Positions 32,900 to 42,483 of a DNA stretch of 64,000 bases are shown here, piece after piece. The stretch lies in NCBI GenBank assembly GCA_026394605.1, contig JAPKXY010000051.1, positions 1 to 64,000 on the forward strand, given 5' to 3'. This DNA comes from Methanoregula sp. Its GTDB lineage: Archaea; Halobacteriota; Methanomicrobia; Methanomicrobiales; Methanospirillaceae. Each line of letters opens with the position of its first letter. Positions within the stretch are counted from its first letter, which is position 1. A program made the position numbers and the translations under genes. A model generated the notes under the pieces. That model made no database searches. It saw nothing but the letters and a program-made list of their open reading frames with translations, and was not told where the DNA came from.

Positions 32900-35800
32900 T
32901 CATTCTGACGACTGCTTGAGCACACGGATGAGATCCTTTTTCATCCGCTGCACCCGCTCGTCATGAGGATTGATCGCAAGGACCCGGTTGTATGCAGCGA
33001 GCGCCTCGCGGTGCCGCCCGAGCATCTGGAGTGCTGTGCCCTTGTTGAACCATGCAAGAGAGTCATTGGGGTCTAAAGCAAGGGCGCGGTCAAATGCCGA
33101 GAGTGCTTCTGTATGCCGCTGGAGTTCCCCGAGCACAGAGCCCATGGAGAACCAGCCTTTTGCATAGTTCGGTTCGATCGCAAGACCCTTCTCGTACGAG
33201 GCGATAGCCTCCTCGAACCGCCCGAGTTTCTTGAGCGCTGTTCCGCGGTTGATCCATCCTACTGCATTTTCTGGGTCGAGAGCAAGGGCACGGTCGTACG
33301 CGTCGACTGCTTCGGCATGCATACCAAGCCGGTTGAATGCCGAACCCTTATTATTCCAGGCTCCGGCATCATCCGGATTGATGGTCAGCGCCCGGTCATA
33401 TGCACTCAACGCCTCCTGGAACTGCCCGAGTTTTGTCAGCGCATTTCCCTTGTTGAACCAGGCATCTGCGTCATCAGCATTCAGTGTGAGCGCTTTATCA
33501 TAGGATGTGATTGCGTCAGCATGTTTTCCGAGCCGGTTGAGTGCAGAACCCCTGTTATTCCACGCACTGGCATCTGTCGGGTTGATGGAAAGCGCTTTAT
33601 CGAGTGCTGCGATTGCTTCGGGGTATTTTCCAAGCCGGTTGAGTGCGTTGCCCTTGTTATACAGGAGATCCGGATCCTCAGGTTTGATTGCAAGGGCACG
33701 GTCGTATGCTGCAATTGCTTCATCATACCGCCCGAGCTTGTGGAGTGCGAGCCCTTTGTTCTTCCACCCGACAGGGTGGTTCGGGTGCCGGGCGAGCGCC
33801 GCGTCATATGCAGCGATCGCCTCCTCATGTCGCCCGAGCCGGTGAAGCGCGTTACCCTTGTTGTTCCATCCTACAGCATGCTCGGGATCGAGGGCGAGAG
33901 CACGATCATATGCGTCGACCGCTTCTTCGAACCTTCCGAGTTTATTAAGCGAGAGCCCTTTGTTCTTCCACCCGATCGGATGGGACGGGTTGAGAGCGAT
34001 CACTTTGTCATATGCAGCGATCGCCTCCTCATGCCGTCCGAGTCTGTCGAGGATTGATCCTTTGTTGTTCCATGCGTCAGCGTCATTTGGGTTGAGTGAG
34101 AGTGTACGGTCAAGCGCCGAAAGGGCATCGGTAAATTTCCCCAGCTCAATGAGTGCAATCGCCTTGTTCTGCCAGGCTTCTCCGTCATCAGTCCTGATCC
34201 TGATCGCACGGTCGTATGCTTCAAGCGCGTCTCCAAATCTTCCAAGATCGGCAAGGACATTGCCTTTGTTGAACCACGCATCACCATCATCTGGATTGAG
34301 TGCAAGCGCATGGTCGTACGATGCAATTGCATCTTCGTGCATCCCGATCATGTTGAGAGCTGTTCCCCGGCTGTTCCAGGTCGGCGCATCATCGGGATCA
34401 AACGCCAGCGCCCGGTCGAATTCTGTAATCGCATCCTCTATCTTACCGGACCGGATCAGGGCAAGACCTTTGTTGTGGAGGGCAACTGCATCGCCAGGGT
34501 TCAAGGATAGTGCCCGGTCAAAAGCTGCGATGGCGTCATCAAGGGTACCGAGCCGGAGCAAGGACAGTCCTTTGCTATGCCATATATCAGCGTCGTCAGG
34601 AAGACTTTCGAGAGCACGGTCAAACACCACCACCGCCTCAGAGTGATGACCGAGGCTCCCGAGTGCCAGGCCCTTGTTGTAGAGAACGACCGGATCACCC
34701 GGGTCAATCGAGAGCGCCCGCTCAAACGAACGCAGTGCATCATCAAACCGGCCGAGCCCGATGAGAGCGGAACCACGCCCGTTCCACGCTGCAGTCCGAC
34801 CGGGGTCAATGGCAAGTGCCCGGTCATATGCAGCGAGCGCTTCCTGGTTAAGGGTGATATCAGCGAGTGCGTTTCCTTTCCTGTACCATGCACCGGCGTT
34901 GGAGGAGTCAAGGGAGAGCCCGCGCTCAAAAGCGCCGACCGCGTCTCTCGAACGTTTGAGCAGGACGAGGGCATCCCCTTTTCCAAACCATGCGGCAGCG
35001 CATCGCTCATCGATTTCGAGTGCAGAATCAAATGCAGCTACAGCCTCATTATATTTCCCGAGCTTATTGAATGCGGAACCCTTGCCGTACCATGTATCCG
35101 CGACCCCGGGTTTTATGGTAAGGGATCGGTCAAAGGCAGCAATCGCCTCTTTTACGTGCCCCATCCTGCTGAGCGCCTGCCCCTTCCAGTACCAGGCATT
35201 GGCATGGTCACGATTGATCGCAAGCGCCTGATCGAGAACTGATACCGCTTCATCAGATCTTCCCAGATCATGGAGCACCAATCCCTTTGACACATATATA
35301 TCCGGATCACCCGAATCAATTGTAATGGCGCGGTCGTATGCTGCAAGCGCCTCTTCAGTGTGGTTATTTTTGTGTAATACATCGCCCTTGTTGGACCAGA
35401 CCACCGCATTGCCGGGTTCGATTGCAATTGCCCGGTCAAATGCTTCTATTGCTTGATCGTAGCGACCAAGACGGGCCACGGCATTGCCGAGGTTGTTCCA
35501 GGCATCGGCATCATCAGGAGCAAGTGAAACGGTCCTGGTATAGGCTTCGAGTGCATCGTCATAATGTTCGAGACTGTCGAGAGCGACCCCCCGGTTGAAC
35601 CAGAGGATTGCATCATCAGGTTCGAGCGCGATTCCCTTGTCGTAGGCGTCAATCGCCTCGGAGTAACGGCGTAGTTTTTGGAGGGTATTCCCCCGGCTGT
35701 TCCAGGTCGCGGCATCGTCAGGACCAGTTGCGATCGCCCGGTCGTATGCGTCGAGTGCCTCATCGTACCGTTCGAACTCGGTCAGGGCATTGCCCCGCAG

Positions 35801-38800
35801 GTTCCAGATATGGGAGCTCTCCGGCTGGCTTTTAAGGGCAAGGTCGTATTCCGCGATTGCCTCGTCCGCCCTTCCGAGGTTCTCGAGTGCCTGTCCTTTG
35901 ACCGTACGGGCGTCAGCGTCTCCAGGTTGAAGAGAAAGCCCACGGTCGAGCGCCAGAACTGCCTCGCGGTACTGCCCGAGCATGCAGAGGAGGGATCCTT
36001 TGGAGAACCACGCATCCGCGGACGTTGCATCAAGGGTTGTTGCACGGTCATAGGCATCGACAGCTTCCTGCATCCGGCCGAGTTCCTTGAGGATTGACCC
36101 CTTTGCATGCCAGAGGGCCGCTACATCAGGCGTGAGTGCCAACGCATGGCTGTATGCATCAAGTGCCTCAACATAGCGCTTCTGTGCGGTAAGGGCGTGC
36201 GCACGTGCATCCCAGAGTTGAGCGTTGCCTTGATCGAATGAGAGAGATCGATCAAACGCTTCGATCGCTTCTTCAAACTGTTGCTGTGCGGCAAAAATGG
36301 TGCCGAGGCTTAACCATGCGTCCGGATAGGATGGTCGGATCTCAATTGCGTGATGGTACGCGGTGATTGCTTCATCGGGACGCTGGAGCGTTTCCAGCAC
36401 ATGTCCCTTATTGTACCAGGCCTCTGCATACGTCGGAAGGATGGTGAGAGCCATATCATAAGCGGCGACCGCCTCGTCATAGTGTTCCTGCGCATCGAGT
36501 GCATGCCCCTTATTATACCAGGCCTGAGCATAGGATGGCGCAATCCTGATTGCCGTATTAAACGCCTCGATCGCCTCGTCGTATCTGCCAAGATTGATGA
36601 GCGCCGATCCTTTATTGTTCCAGACAATCGCGTCATTGGGATCCAGCGCGAGCGACTTACCGTATGCTTCAATCGCCTCATCAAAGCGCCCGAGTTCGTT
36701 GAGTGCCGATCCTTTATTGTTCCACACAACATGGTCCGTGGGTTCCAAGGAAAGCGCGCTTGTGAAGGCACGAATTGCCTCATCATATCTTCCGGTGCTG
36801 CCCAGCACATTCCCTTTCGCTGCCCAGCTCTGGACATTCCCCGCATCCAGTGCGAGCGACCGGTCAAACGTCTCCAGCGCCTCGCTGTACTGACCGAGTG
36901 CGTGGAGTGCGCGCCCACGAGTGGAAAGGGTCGCTGCATTGTCCGGCTGGAGGGAGAGTGCCCTGTCGAGCGCGCCGATCGCTTCATCATACCTGCCGAG
37001 TCTGACAAGCTCGCTCCCTTTAGCAGCCCATGACGAAGAATCTTCGGGGGCACCGTCAAGTGCTTTCTTAAATGCGTCGACCGCTTCTTCAGCCCGTCCG
37101 AGTATGGAAAGTGCACGACCCCTGCCAGACCATGCAGGAGCGTCATCGGGATCGAGGGCGATCGCCCGGTCAAATGCTGTGATCGCCTCCTCTATTCGAT
37201 TGAGTACGACCAGTGCCGCACCCTTGCTGACCCAGATTGAAGGGGAATCAGCGTCGATTTCCAGTGCCTGTCCGAGTGCCTCGAGTGCCTTATCGGCATA
37301 TCCAAGGGCGGTAAGCGCGCGTCCCTTTCCTGACCATGCTGCAACATCATGTGGACGGAGTGCGATTGCCCGGTCAAATGCAGTGATTGCCTCGTCTCTA
37401 CGCCCCAGCATTGCAAGTGCGGACCCTTTTCCAATCCAGAGGTCTGCATCATCCTGTCGAATAGAGAGCGCGGTGTCAAGCGAACTGACCGCTGCCTCGT
37501 ATTTCCCGAGGTTTGTAAAGGCGGTACCTTTGCCCGCCCACGCAGCAGTATCCTGTGGATCGAACGCGATTGCCTTTTCAAATGCGGCAACCGCTTCGGT
37601 GTCACACCTGAGTGTCAGGAGCACAGCGCCCTTTTTGCACCAGAGTTTTCCATCCGCGTCATTAACTTCAAGAGCCCGGTTGAACGCCTCAAGTGCCTGT
37701 TCGGAGCTGCCGAGGGATGCAAGAGCCTCGCCCCGGCCTGCCCATGCAGTGGCGTTATCAGGGTCAAGCGCAATTACCCTGTCAAAGGCAGCGACCACAT
37801 CATCGGTTTTTCCAAGTTTCCACAGCACGGCCCCTTTGAGAGTCCAGGTACCGGCACTATCCGGTTCGAATGATAGGACTTTTTCAAATGCCTCAAGCGC
37901 TTCAGTATAGCGCCCCAGGTCCGATAATGTCTGCCCCTTGCTCCGCCAGATTGCAGGGTTGTCGGGATCGAGCGCAAGAGCTTTATCGAAAGACCTGACA
38001 GCTTCTTTATATTTTCCCAGAGTGCGGAGTGCCGCGCCTCGCTGGTTCCACCCCCATGCATGGTCAGGTTCGAGAGCCAGTGCGCGGTCAATTGCGTCTA
38101 TCGCATCGTTGTTCTTGCCCAGGGCACTCAACGCAGCTCCCTTTCCCGCCCACGCATGCCCGTACTCAGGGCGCAGCGTGATTGCCCGGTCAAAGGCGTT
38201 GATTGCCTCATCAAGTTTATTGATTTTTACAAGCGCTGCACCTTTGCTGTACCACAGCATGGCATCCTGTGAATCCAGCGCCAGCGCATGGTCATATGCC
38301 CCGAGTGCCATGTCGTACTGCCCGAGTTCAGAAAGCCCGTTGCCTTTGTTTACCCACGCTTCGGTGAAGTCCGGACGGATCGCTGTAGCCTGCTCGAATG
38401 CGGTGACCGCTTCCTTTTGCATGCCGAAATTACTCAGGGCAAGTCCCTTATTGTTCCAGATTGAGGCATCACCGGGTTCGATCTCGAGGGCTTTCTGGAA
38501 GGCGGCAACAGCATCCTCGTACCGCCCAAGATCCCTGAGTGCCTGCCCTTTCTCGTTCCAAGCGAAAGCATCCTGTGTTTTGAGATCGGGCGTGGGGATG
38601 AGGGGTTCAATCACCTGTTCACTTTTCCTGATTTGATCGAGTGCTGCCCCACGAATTTTCCATGCTGCCGGGTGATCCTTTTCAATTGCGATAGCACGAT
38701 CACAGGAATCTGCGGCTTCTGCGTATCTTTCGAGGGCAAAGAGCAACTCCCCACGGATAACCCAGCCGCGGGTGTACTGTGGTTCAAGTGTGAGCGCCTT

Positions 38801-40219
38801 TTCCAGTGCAGCAAGCGCTTCTTCGATATGATGGAGCTCGTACAGGATCAACCCTTTGTTGAGCCATGCGACCGCATCTTCAGGATCGATTGCAATTGCC
38901 CGGTCGTACGCTGCGTCCGCATCATCCATCCTTCCGAGCGCTTTGAGTGCTGAACCCCTGTTGCACCAGACAATCGCATCATGGGCATCAACTGCGAGCG
39001 CATGGTCGTATGCCTCAATTGCGTCGTCATGGCGCCCGAGCCGGTCGAGTGCCGTTCCCTTGTTGTTCCAGATAATGGGGTCATCCGGATCAATGGCGAG
39101 CGCCTTGTTGTATGCCTCGATTGCCTCATCAAACCTGCCGAGCGGGATCAGGGCAAGCCCCTTATTGTGCCATGCTGCGGCATCATCGGGTTCCACAGTA
39201 TAATCAGGTTCTGGTGCGGGCTCTCTCTCCATGGTCTCAACAACGTCCACCGGTGCAACAATATCCGGGGTTTCAACAACGTCTACCGGTGCAACAATAT
39301 CCGGGGTTTCAATCACTTGGCCGGGTAGTTCGGCTTTTGCTGGTGCCGCGTGCGCCTGCTGCCACGTCCCGGCATACTCTGGATCGAATGCAACGGCGGT
39401 GTCATAAGAAGTAATCGCTCGTCCATCCTGCCCGAGTTCCCGGAGTACCTCTGCCTTGGCGAACCATGCGGCCGCAAAATTCTGGCGAATCGCCGTCGCA
39501 TGGTCGAAGGCATCGATTGCCTCCTCAAGCCTGCCAAGGTGCCGGAGCACGATGCCCCTGCCGTTCCATGCCTCTGCGTACTTGGGGTCAAGGGTTGTTG
39601 CGGTATCGTACGCGCCGAGCGCTTCATCGAACTGTTCTGACCTGCAGAGTGCGTTCCCCTTATTAAACCACGCGGTGACGAACTTCGGGAGGATGCCAAT
39701 AGCCTTATCAATTGCTGCGACCGCATCAGAAAACCGCGCGAGTTTGATCAGCACGACGCCCTTATTGTTCCAGGCATCAGCATCGTTGGGGCGCAGTGCT
39801 ATCGCACGGTCGTATGCTGTAATCGCTTCTTCATGTTGTCCGAGGTTATCCAGTGCGGTACCCTTGTTGAACCAGACCACCGCCTGCTCGCGGTCGATGG
39901 AGAGGGCGTGGTTGAGCGCGGCGAGTGCTTCTTTGTACCGCCCGAGTTTATTGAGGGCTGAGCCTTTGTTGTTCCAAGCCACGGCATGATTTGGGTTGAG
40001 CTCGAGGGCTTTGTCATACGCAGCGTTCGCCTCACCGTACCGCCCAAGACGGTTGAGCGCGTTCCCCTTGTTGTACCATGCTTCGGCGTAGCGGGGAAGG
40101 ACGGTGAGAACACGGTCAAACTCCGCGGTCGCCTCCTCGTAACGCCCGAGCTTGATGAGCGCAATCCCCCTGTTGAACCACTTGTAAGCACCCTCCTGAT
40201 CACTGATCTCCTTGCGCAC
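32900..40219 (-). CDS. Giant TPR solenoid protein, about 69 repeats
   Basis: The protein has about 2,439 aa made almost wholly of 34-residue TPR units. I counted about 69 in register (W4, G8, L11, Y/F, A20, A27, P32 positions), each of the form AW-NKG-AL-LGRY-EAI-AYD-AL-L-PD. Two short breaks occur: an acidic/Pro linker near residues 290-345 containing a duplicated 12-residue unit, and a partial unit near 530-550. No signal peptide, membrane segment or catalytic domain is seen. GTG 40219 is chosen because AGGAGGGG lies at 40234-40227; TTG 40243 would contain that sequence. It is presumably a very long cytoplasmic protein-binding scaffold. Confidence 0.92.
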   Translation of the reverse strand: MRKEISDQEGAYKWFNRGIALIKLGRYEEATAEFDRVLTVLPRYAEAWYNKGNALNRLGRYGEANAAYDKALELNPNHAVAWNNKGSALNKLGRYKEALAALNHALSIDREQAVVWFNKGTALDNLGQHEEAITAYDRAIALRPNDADAWNNKGVVLIKLARFSDAVAAIDKAIGILPKFVTAWFNKGNALCRSEQFDEALGAYDTATTLDPKYAEAWNGRGIVLRHLGRLEEAIDAFDHATAIRQNFAAAWFAKAEVLRELGQDGRAITSYDTAVAFDPEYAGTWQQAHAAPAKAELPGQVIETPDIVAPVDVVETPDIVAPVDVVETMEREPAPEPDYTVEPDDAAAWHNKGLALIPLGRFDEAIEAYNKALAIDPDDPIIWNNKGTALDRLGRHDDAIEAYDHALAVDAHDAIVWCNRGSALKALGRMDDADAAYDRAIAIDPEDAVAWLNKGLILYELHHIEEALAALEKALTLEPQYTRGWVIRGELLFALERYAEAADSCDRAIAIEKDHPAAWKIRGAALDQIRKSEQVIEPLIPTPDLKTQDAFAWNEKGQALRDLGRYEDAVAAFQKALEIEPGDASIWNNKGLALSNFGMQKEAVTAFEQATAIRPDFTEAWVNKGNGLSELGQYDMALGAYDHALALDSQDAMLWYSKGAALVKINKLDEAINAFDRAITLRPEYGHAWAGKGAALSALGKNNDAIDAIDRALALEPDHAWGWNQRGAALRTLGKYKEAVRSFDKALALDPDNPAIWRSKGQTLSDLGRYTEALEAFEKVLSFEPDSAGTWTLKGAVLWKLGKTDDVVAAFDRVIALDPDNATAWAGRGEALASLGSSEQALEAFNRALEVNDADGKLWCKKGAVLLTLRCDTEAVAAFEKAIAFDPQDTAAWAGKGTAFTNLGKYEAAVSSLDTALSIRQDDADLWIGKGSALAMLGRRDEAITAFDRAIALRPHDVAAWSGKGRALTALGYADKALEALGQALEIDADSPSIWVSKGAALVVLNRIEEAITAFDRAIALDPDDAPAWSGRGRALSILGRAEEAVDAFKKALDGAPEDSSSWAAKGSELVRLGRYDEAIGALDRALSLQPDNAATLSTRGRALHALGQYSEALETFDRSLALDAGNVQSWAAKGNVLGSTGRYDEAIRAFTSALSLEPTDHVVWNNKGSALNELGRFDEAIEAYGKSLALDPNDAIVWNNKGSALINLGRYDEAIEAFNTAIRIAPSYAQAWYNKGHALDAQEHYDEAVAAYDMALTILPTYAEAWYNKGHVLETLQRPDEAITAYHHAIEIRPSYPDAWLSLGTIFAAQQQFEEAIEAFDRSLSFDQGNAQLWDARAHALTAQKRYVEALDAYSHALALTPDVAALWHAKGSILKELGRMQEAVDAYDRATTLDATSADAWFSKGSLLCMLGQYREAVLALDRGLSLQPGDADARTVKGQALENLGRADEAIAEYDLALKSQPESSHIWNLRGNALTEFERYDEALDAYDRAIATGPDDAATWNSRGNTLQKLRRYSEAIDAYDKGIALEPDDAILWFNRGVALDSLEHYDDALEAYTRTVSLAPDDADAWNNLGNAVARLGRYDQAIEAFDRAIAIEPGNAVVWSNKGDVLHKNNHTEEALAAYDRAITIDSGDPDIYVSKGLVLHDLGRSDEAVSVLDQALAINRDHANAWYWKGQALSRMGHVKEAIAAFDRSLTIKPGVADTWYGKGSAFNKLGKYNEAVAAFDSALEIDERCAAAWFGKGDALVLLKRSRDAVGAFERGLSLDSSNAGAWYRKGNALADITLNQEALAAYDRALAIDPGRTAAWNGRGSALIGLGRFDDALRSFERALSIDPGDPVVLYNKGLALGSLGHHSEAVVVFDRALESLPDDADIWHSKGLSLLRLGTLDDAIAAFDRALSLNPGDAVALHNKGLALIRSGKIEDAITEFDRALAFDPDDAPTWNSRGTALNMIGMHEDAIASYDHALALNPDDGDAWFNKGNVLADLGRFGDALEAYDRAIRIRTDDGEAWQNKAIALIELGKFTDALSALDRTLSLNPNDADAWNNKGSILDRLGRHEEAIAAYDKVIALNPSHPIGWKNKGLSLNKLGRFEEAVDAYDRALALDPEHAVGWNNKGNALHRLGRHEEAIAAYDAALARHPNHPVGWKNKGLALHKLGRYDEAIAAYDRALAIKPEDPDLLYNKGNALNRLGKYPEAIAALDKALSINPTDASAWNNRGSALNRLGKHADAITSYDKALTLNADDADAWFNKGNALTKLGQFQEALSAYDRALTINPDDAGAWNNKGSAFNRLGMHAEAVDAYDRALALDPENAVGWINRGTALKKLGRFEEAIASYEKGLAIEPNYAKGWFSMGSVLGELQRHTEALSAFDRALALDPNDSLAWFNKGTALQMLGRHREALAAYNRVLAINPHDERVQRMKKDLIRVLKQSSE
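39235..39306. repeat. Tandem 36-bp repeat coding the TPR linker
   Basis: Two adjacent 36-bp units differ at two positions and encode two copies of a 12-residue Val/Pro/Asp-rich unit. It is the only non-TPR spacer of note inside the giant gene. Confidence 0.85.
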
Positions 40220-40265
40220 GCGATCGCCCCTCCTGATCTGCAATCAAGGAACTATCTTTAAGTTG

Positions 40266-40280
40266 AATATAAAAATAGAT
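40266..40280 (-). promoter_or_regulatory. Putative TATA box for the giant TPR gene
   Basis: The minus strand reads CTATTTTTATATTC-like, with a TTTTTATA core at 40275-40268. The predicted transcription start near 40248 leaves a leader of about 28 bases with a Shine-Dalgarno sequence before GTG 40219. Confidence 0.5.
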
Positions 40281-40384
40281 GCCTTTTCGGATCAGACAGT
40301 AACTATAAAAAATGTTCTTTTTGTCAATTGCGCGGCACCATCCGCTTTCCTCGAACTGCCCGCCACGTGATCTCTCACGTATCG

Positions 40385-41332
40385 TTAAAATCCCGATCGT
40401 CCTGTCTTAAACACCAACGCGTTATCAAACGCAGCCCTTGCCTCCTTCTGCTGCCCGAGGTTCTTTAAGGCAATGCCCCGGTTGTTCCAGATCCATTCGG
40501 AATCGGAGTTCTGTACCAGAGCCTGATCTGTGTAATACAGCGCAGCATCATACCTACCGAGCCCGAGAAGCGCCGATCCTTTCTGTCCGAGTGCCAGCGA
40601 ATCCCCGGGTGCCATTGCAAGGACGCGGTCAAAGGATTGCGATGCGTCCTGGTAGCGACCTAAAACGTTCTGGGCGATACCACGGTTGTACCACACCTCC
40701 TTTTGTGCAAGGTCGGGGTTCTTTGCGATCACCGCATCATACATCCTGAGTGCGCCTTCATAATCCCCGGCTTCGAGGAGTTCATCGCCCTGTACGATGG
40801 ACTGAGAATAGGCGCCTGTTGAGGTAGTCGGGCTGGCGCGGGTTGCGGGGAGGGTGTTGTAGGGTGAAGCCTGCGACAGGTTCAGCATGCTCACACCATT
40901 CATGAGCAGGACAGAAAGGACAATAACTACGAATATCCAGGCACAGCACCCTGCAGCGAACCGGACGGTTGCCGGGGAAACCCACGGCCCTGCCCGCGGG
41001 GTCTTCATGCGGGATCTGCCATTATGTTGTGGATTTTTGTCGTGTGCTGGGGCTGCATCTGTTCCCGTCGCCTGCTCTTTCCATGCGCTGTTATGATCCT
41101 CCTGTTCAGAAAATGTTGCCCTTGTCAAAGCTTGGTCGTATTTTTTCCGCCTACGCACATCACACAGGATCTTTGCCGCTTTATTAATCTCCTTCATCCG
41201 CTCTTCGGCATCCGGGAGGCGGCAGACATCCGGGTGCCACTGCTTTGCCTTTTTCCTGAATGCAGCGGCAATCTCTTCGGTTGTTGCATCGTCAGATACG
41301 CCAAGGATGTGGTAGTATGTAATAATCATCAT
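40385..41332 (-). CDS. DnaJ-domain, membrane-spanning TPR protein
   Basis: The 315-aa protein combines three parts. An N-terminal J domain (residues 1-68) has the diagnostic HPD in WHPDVCR. A hydrophobic segment near 123-145 (FAAGCCAWIFVVIVLSVLLMNG) spans the membrane. The C-terminal part has about four TPR units. The J domain should stimulate DnaK ATPase, with the TPRs on the other side of the membrane if there is a single span. It is co-oriented with and immediately upstream of the giant TPR gene, though that gene has its own TATA-like box. No dnaK or grpE is in the window. Confidence 0.85.
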   Translation of the reverse strand: MMIITYYHILGVSDDATTEEIAAAFRKKAKQWHPDVCRLPDAEERMKEINKAAKILCDVRRRKKYDQALTRATFSEQEDHNSAWKEQATGTDAAPAHDKNPQHNGRSRMKTPRAGPWVSPATVRFAAGCCAWIFVVIVLSVLLMNGVSMLNLSQASPYNTLPATRASPTTSTGAYSQSIVQGDELLEAGDYEGALRMYDAVIAKNPDLAQKEVWYNRGIAQNVLGRYQDASQSFDRVLAMAPGDSLALGQKGSALLGLGRYDAALYYTDQALVQNSDSEWIWNNRGIALKNLGQQKEARAAFDNALVFKTGRSGF

Positions 41333-41490
41333 AGTACGATGACAGCGATTTTTTCACATGATCATGGGATTTTTGATCTCATGAATCATCTTATTTGAAC
41401 ATGGGGTTCTGGCTGTAGTGACAGGGTATGTCATGCTTTTTTTTTAAACCAGTCAATACCAGCGATTACATTGAGTGTAACCCTGACGTC

Positions 41491-42351
41491 TCAAACCAGC
41501 GGGAACGGTTGTGCATCGCCTCCCACCGGAAGCCTGGTAGTCTTGACGAGAAAGGGTTCGGGTGATTGTGCCAATTTCTCAACGATCAACTGTTTACCTT
41601 TCGGTGTCATCGCAAAGACCGGTATCGCGGTTCCCGCCTGGACAAGTGCCGTCCTGCCCGCGATCTCGCGGATATGTTTTGATGCGCAGGCAGTCACAAG
41701 ATCAGAGACGGCGACGAGACGTTGCGCCTCATCGCGGGAAAGTCCGGTTACATGCACGGAGACAATAAAGATATCTGGGTGGGACAAGCGGATCCGTTCA
41801 GCATTACCAGGATCAGCAACAGTGACCGCAATCGTTTTGAATTTTTTTGCTAAAGCAAGATCGACACCGGCAGGCTGATCGATTTGGGCGGTTGTGCGGT
41901 CGAGAACGATTCCGCCATGATGTTCGATCCGGTCCATCACCGCAGGTATGGGGCTGGTGCTTACCAGCCCCGACATCCTGCCCCCGATGCCCTGCACAAG
42001 ATCCGGGGTGGTCGCAATCACGGTGCCAGCACCATCGCATGCGAGGACAACCGCATCCAGAAGCCCGGCATGGACCCCGAAGCTGAACAGTTCTGATGCA
42101 CCGAACCCAACAAACTCCCGCGTATCGGTCACCTCGCGGCGCGCTGTGCACATACCAAACGATTTGATCCGGTGCTCGATATTTGCCTTTACTGCATCTT
42201 TTGTAATTGCCGGAATGGGGTACGCAAATCGTTTTGCAAGTGGGCAGTCTTTGATAAAAGGCTCACCGACTTCCACCACTACCCCGTTGCGGATCACGAT
42301 ACGGCACTTACCGATCGCTTCGATGACATGTTCACCGTCTTCATGTCCCAT
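41491..42351 (-). CDS. Putative methanogenesis marker protein 8 (DUF2099)
   Basis: The 286-aa protein matches the marker-8 family: HVIEAIGKCRIVIRNGVVVEVGEP near the N-terminus, then a CP motif (KDCPLAKRF), GFGASELF and ACDGAGTVI. The family is found in methanogens and its biochemical role is not established. The presence of such a gene supports the assignment of the organism as a methanogen. A G-rich Shine-Dalgarno sequence (GGGGGGT) lies before the ATG at 42351. It is unlinked to other methanogenesis genes here. Confidence 0.85.
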   Translation of the reverse strand: MGHEDGEHVIEAIGKCRIVIRNGVVVEVGEPFIKDCPLAKRFAYPIPAITKDAVKANIEHRIKSFGMCTARREVTDTREFVGFGASELFSFGVHAGLLDAVVLACDGAGTVIATTPDLVQGIGGRMSGLVSTSPIPAVMDRIEHHGGIVLDRTTAQIDQPAGVDLALAKKFKTIAVTVADPGNAERIRLSHPDIFIVSVHVTGLSRDEAQRLVAVSDLVTACASKHIREIAGRTALVQAGTAIPVFAMTPKGKQLIVEKLAQSPEPFLVKTTRLPVGGDAQPFPLV

Positions 42352-42483
42352 TGCTTACCCCCCTGCTGAGAACTGTTGACGGGTTTGCTGATAACACTCA
42401 CCCAGATAATATGAAAAAAATCTTTCCGGATATCCACAAGCAGCTGCCAAATGATTATTGCAGATCGGCAATGATAGTCCACT

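Noticed and set aside
33113-34057. Long plus-strand ORFs antisense to the giant TPR gene
   Set aside because: The codon periodicity of the 102-bp TPR repeats keeps antisense frames open; the minus-strand frame has regular TPR protein composition.
36921-37910. Long Ser/Ala-rich plus-strand ORF antisense to the giant TPR gene
   Set aside because: It is a shadow of the repeat region with biased residues and no family features.
32900-40219. CRISPR-like periodic repeats
   Set aside because: The periodicity is 102 bp, the repeats are coding and divergent, and no constant repeat with unique spacers exists.
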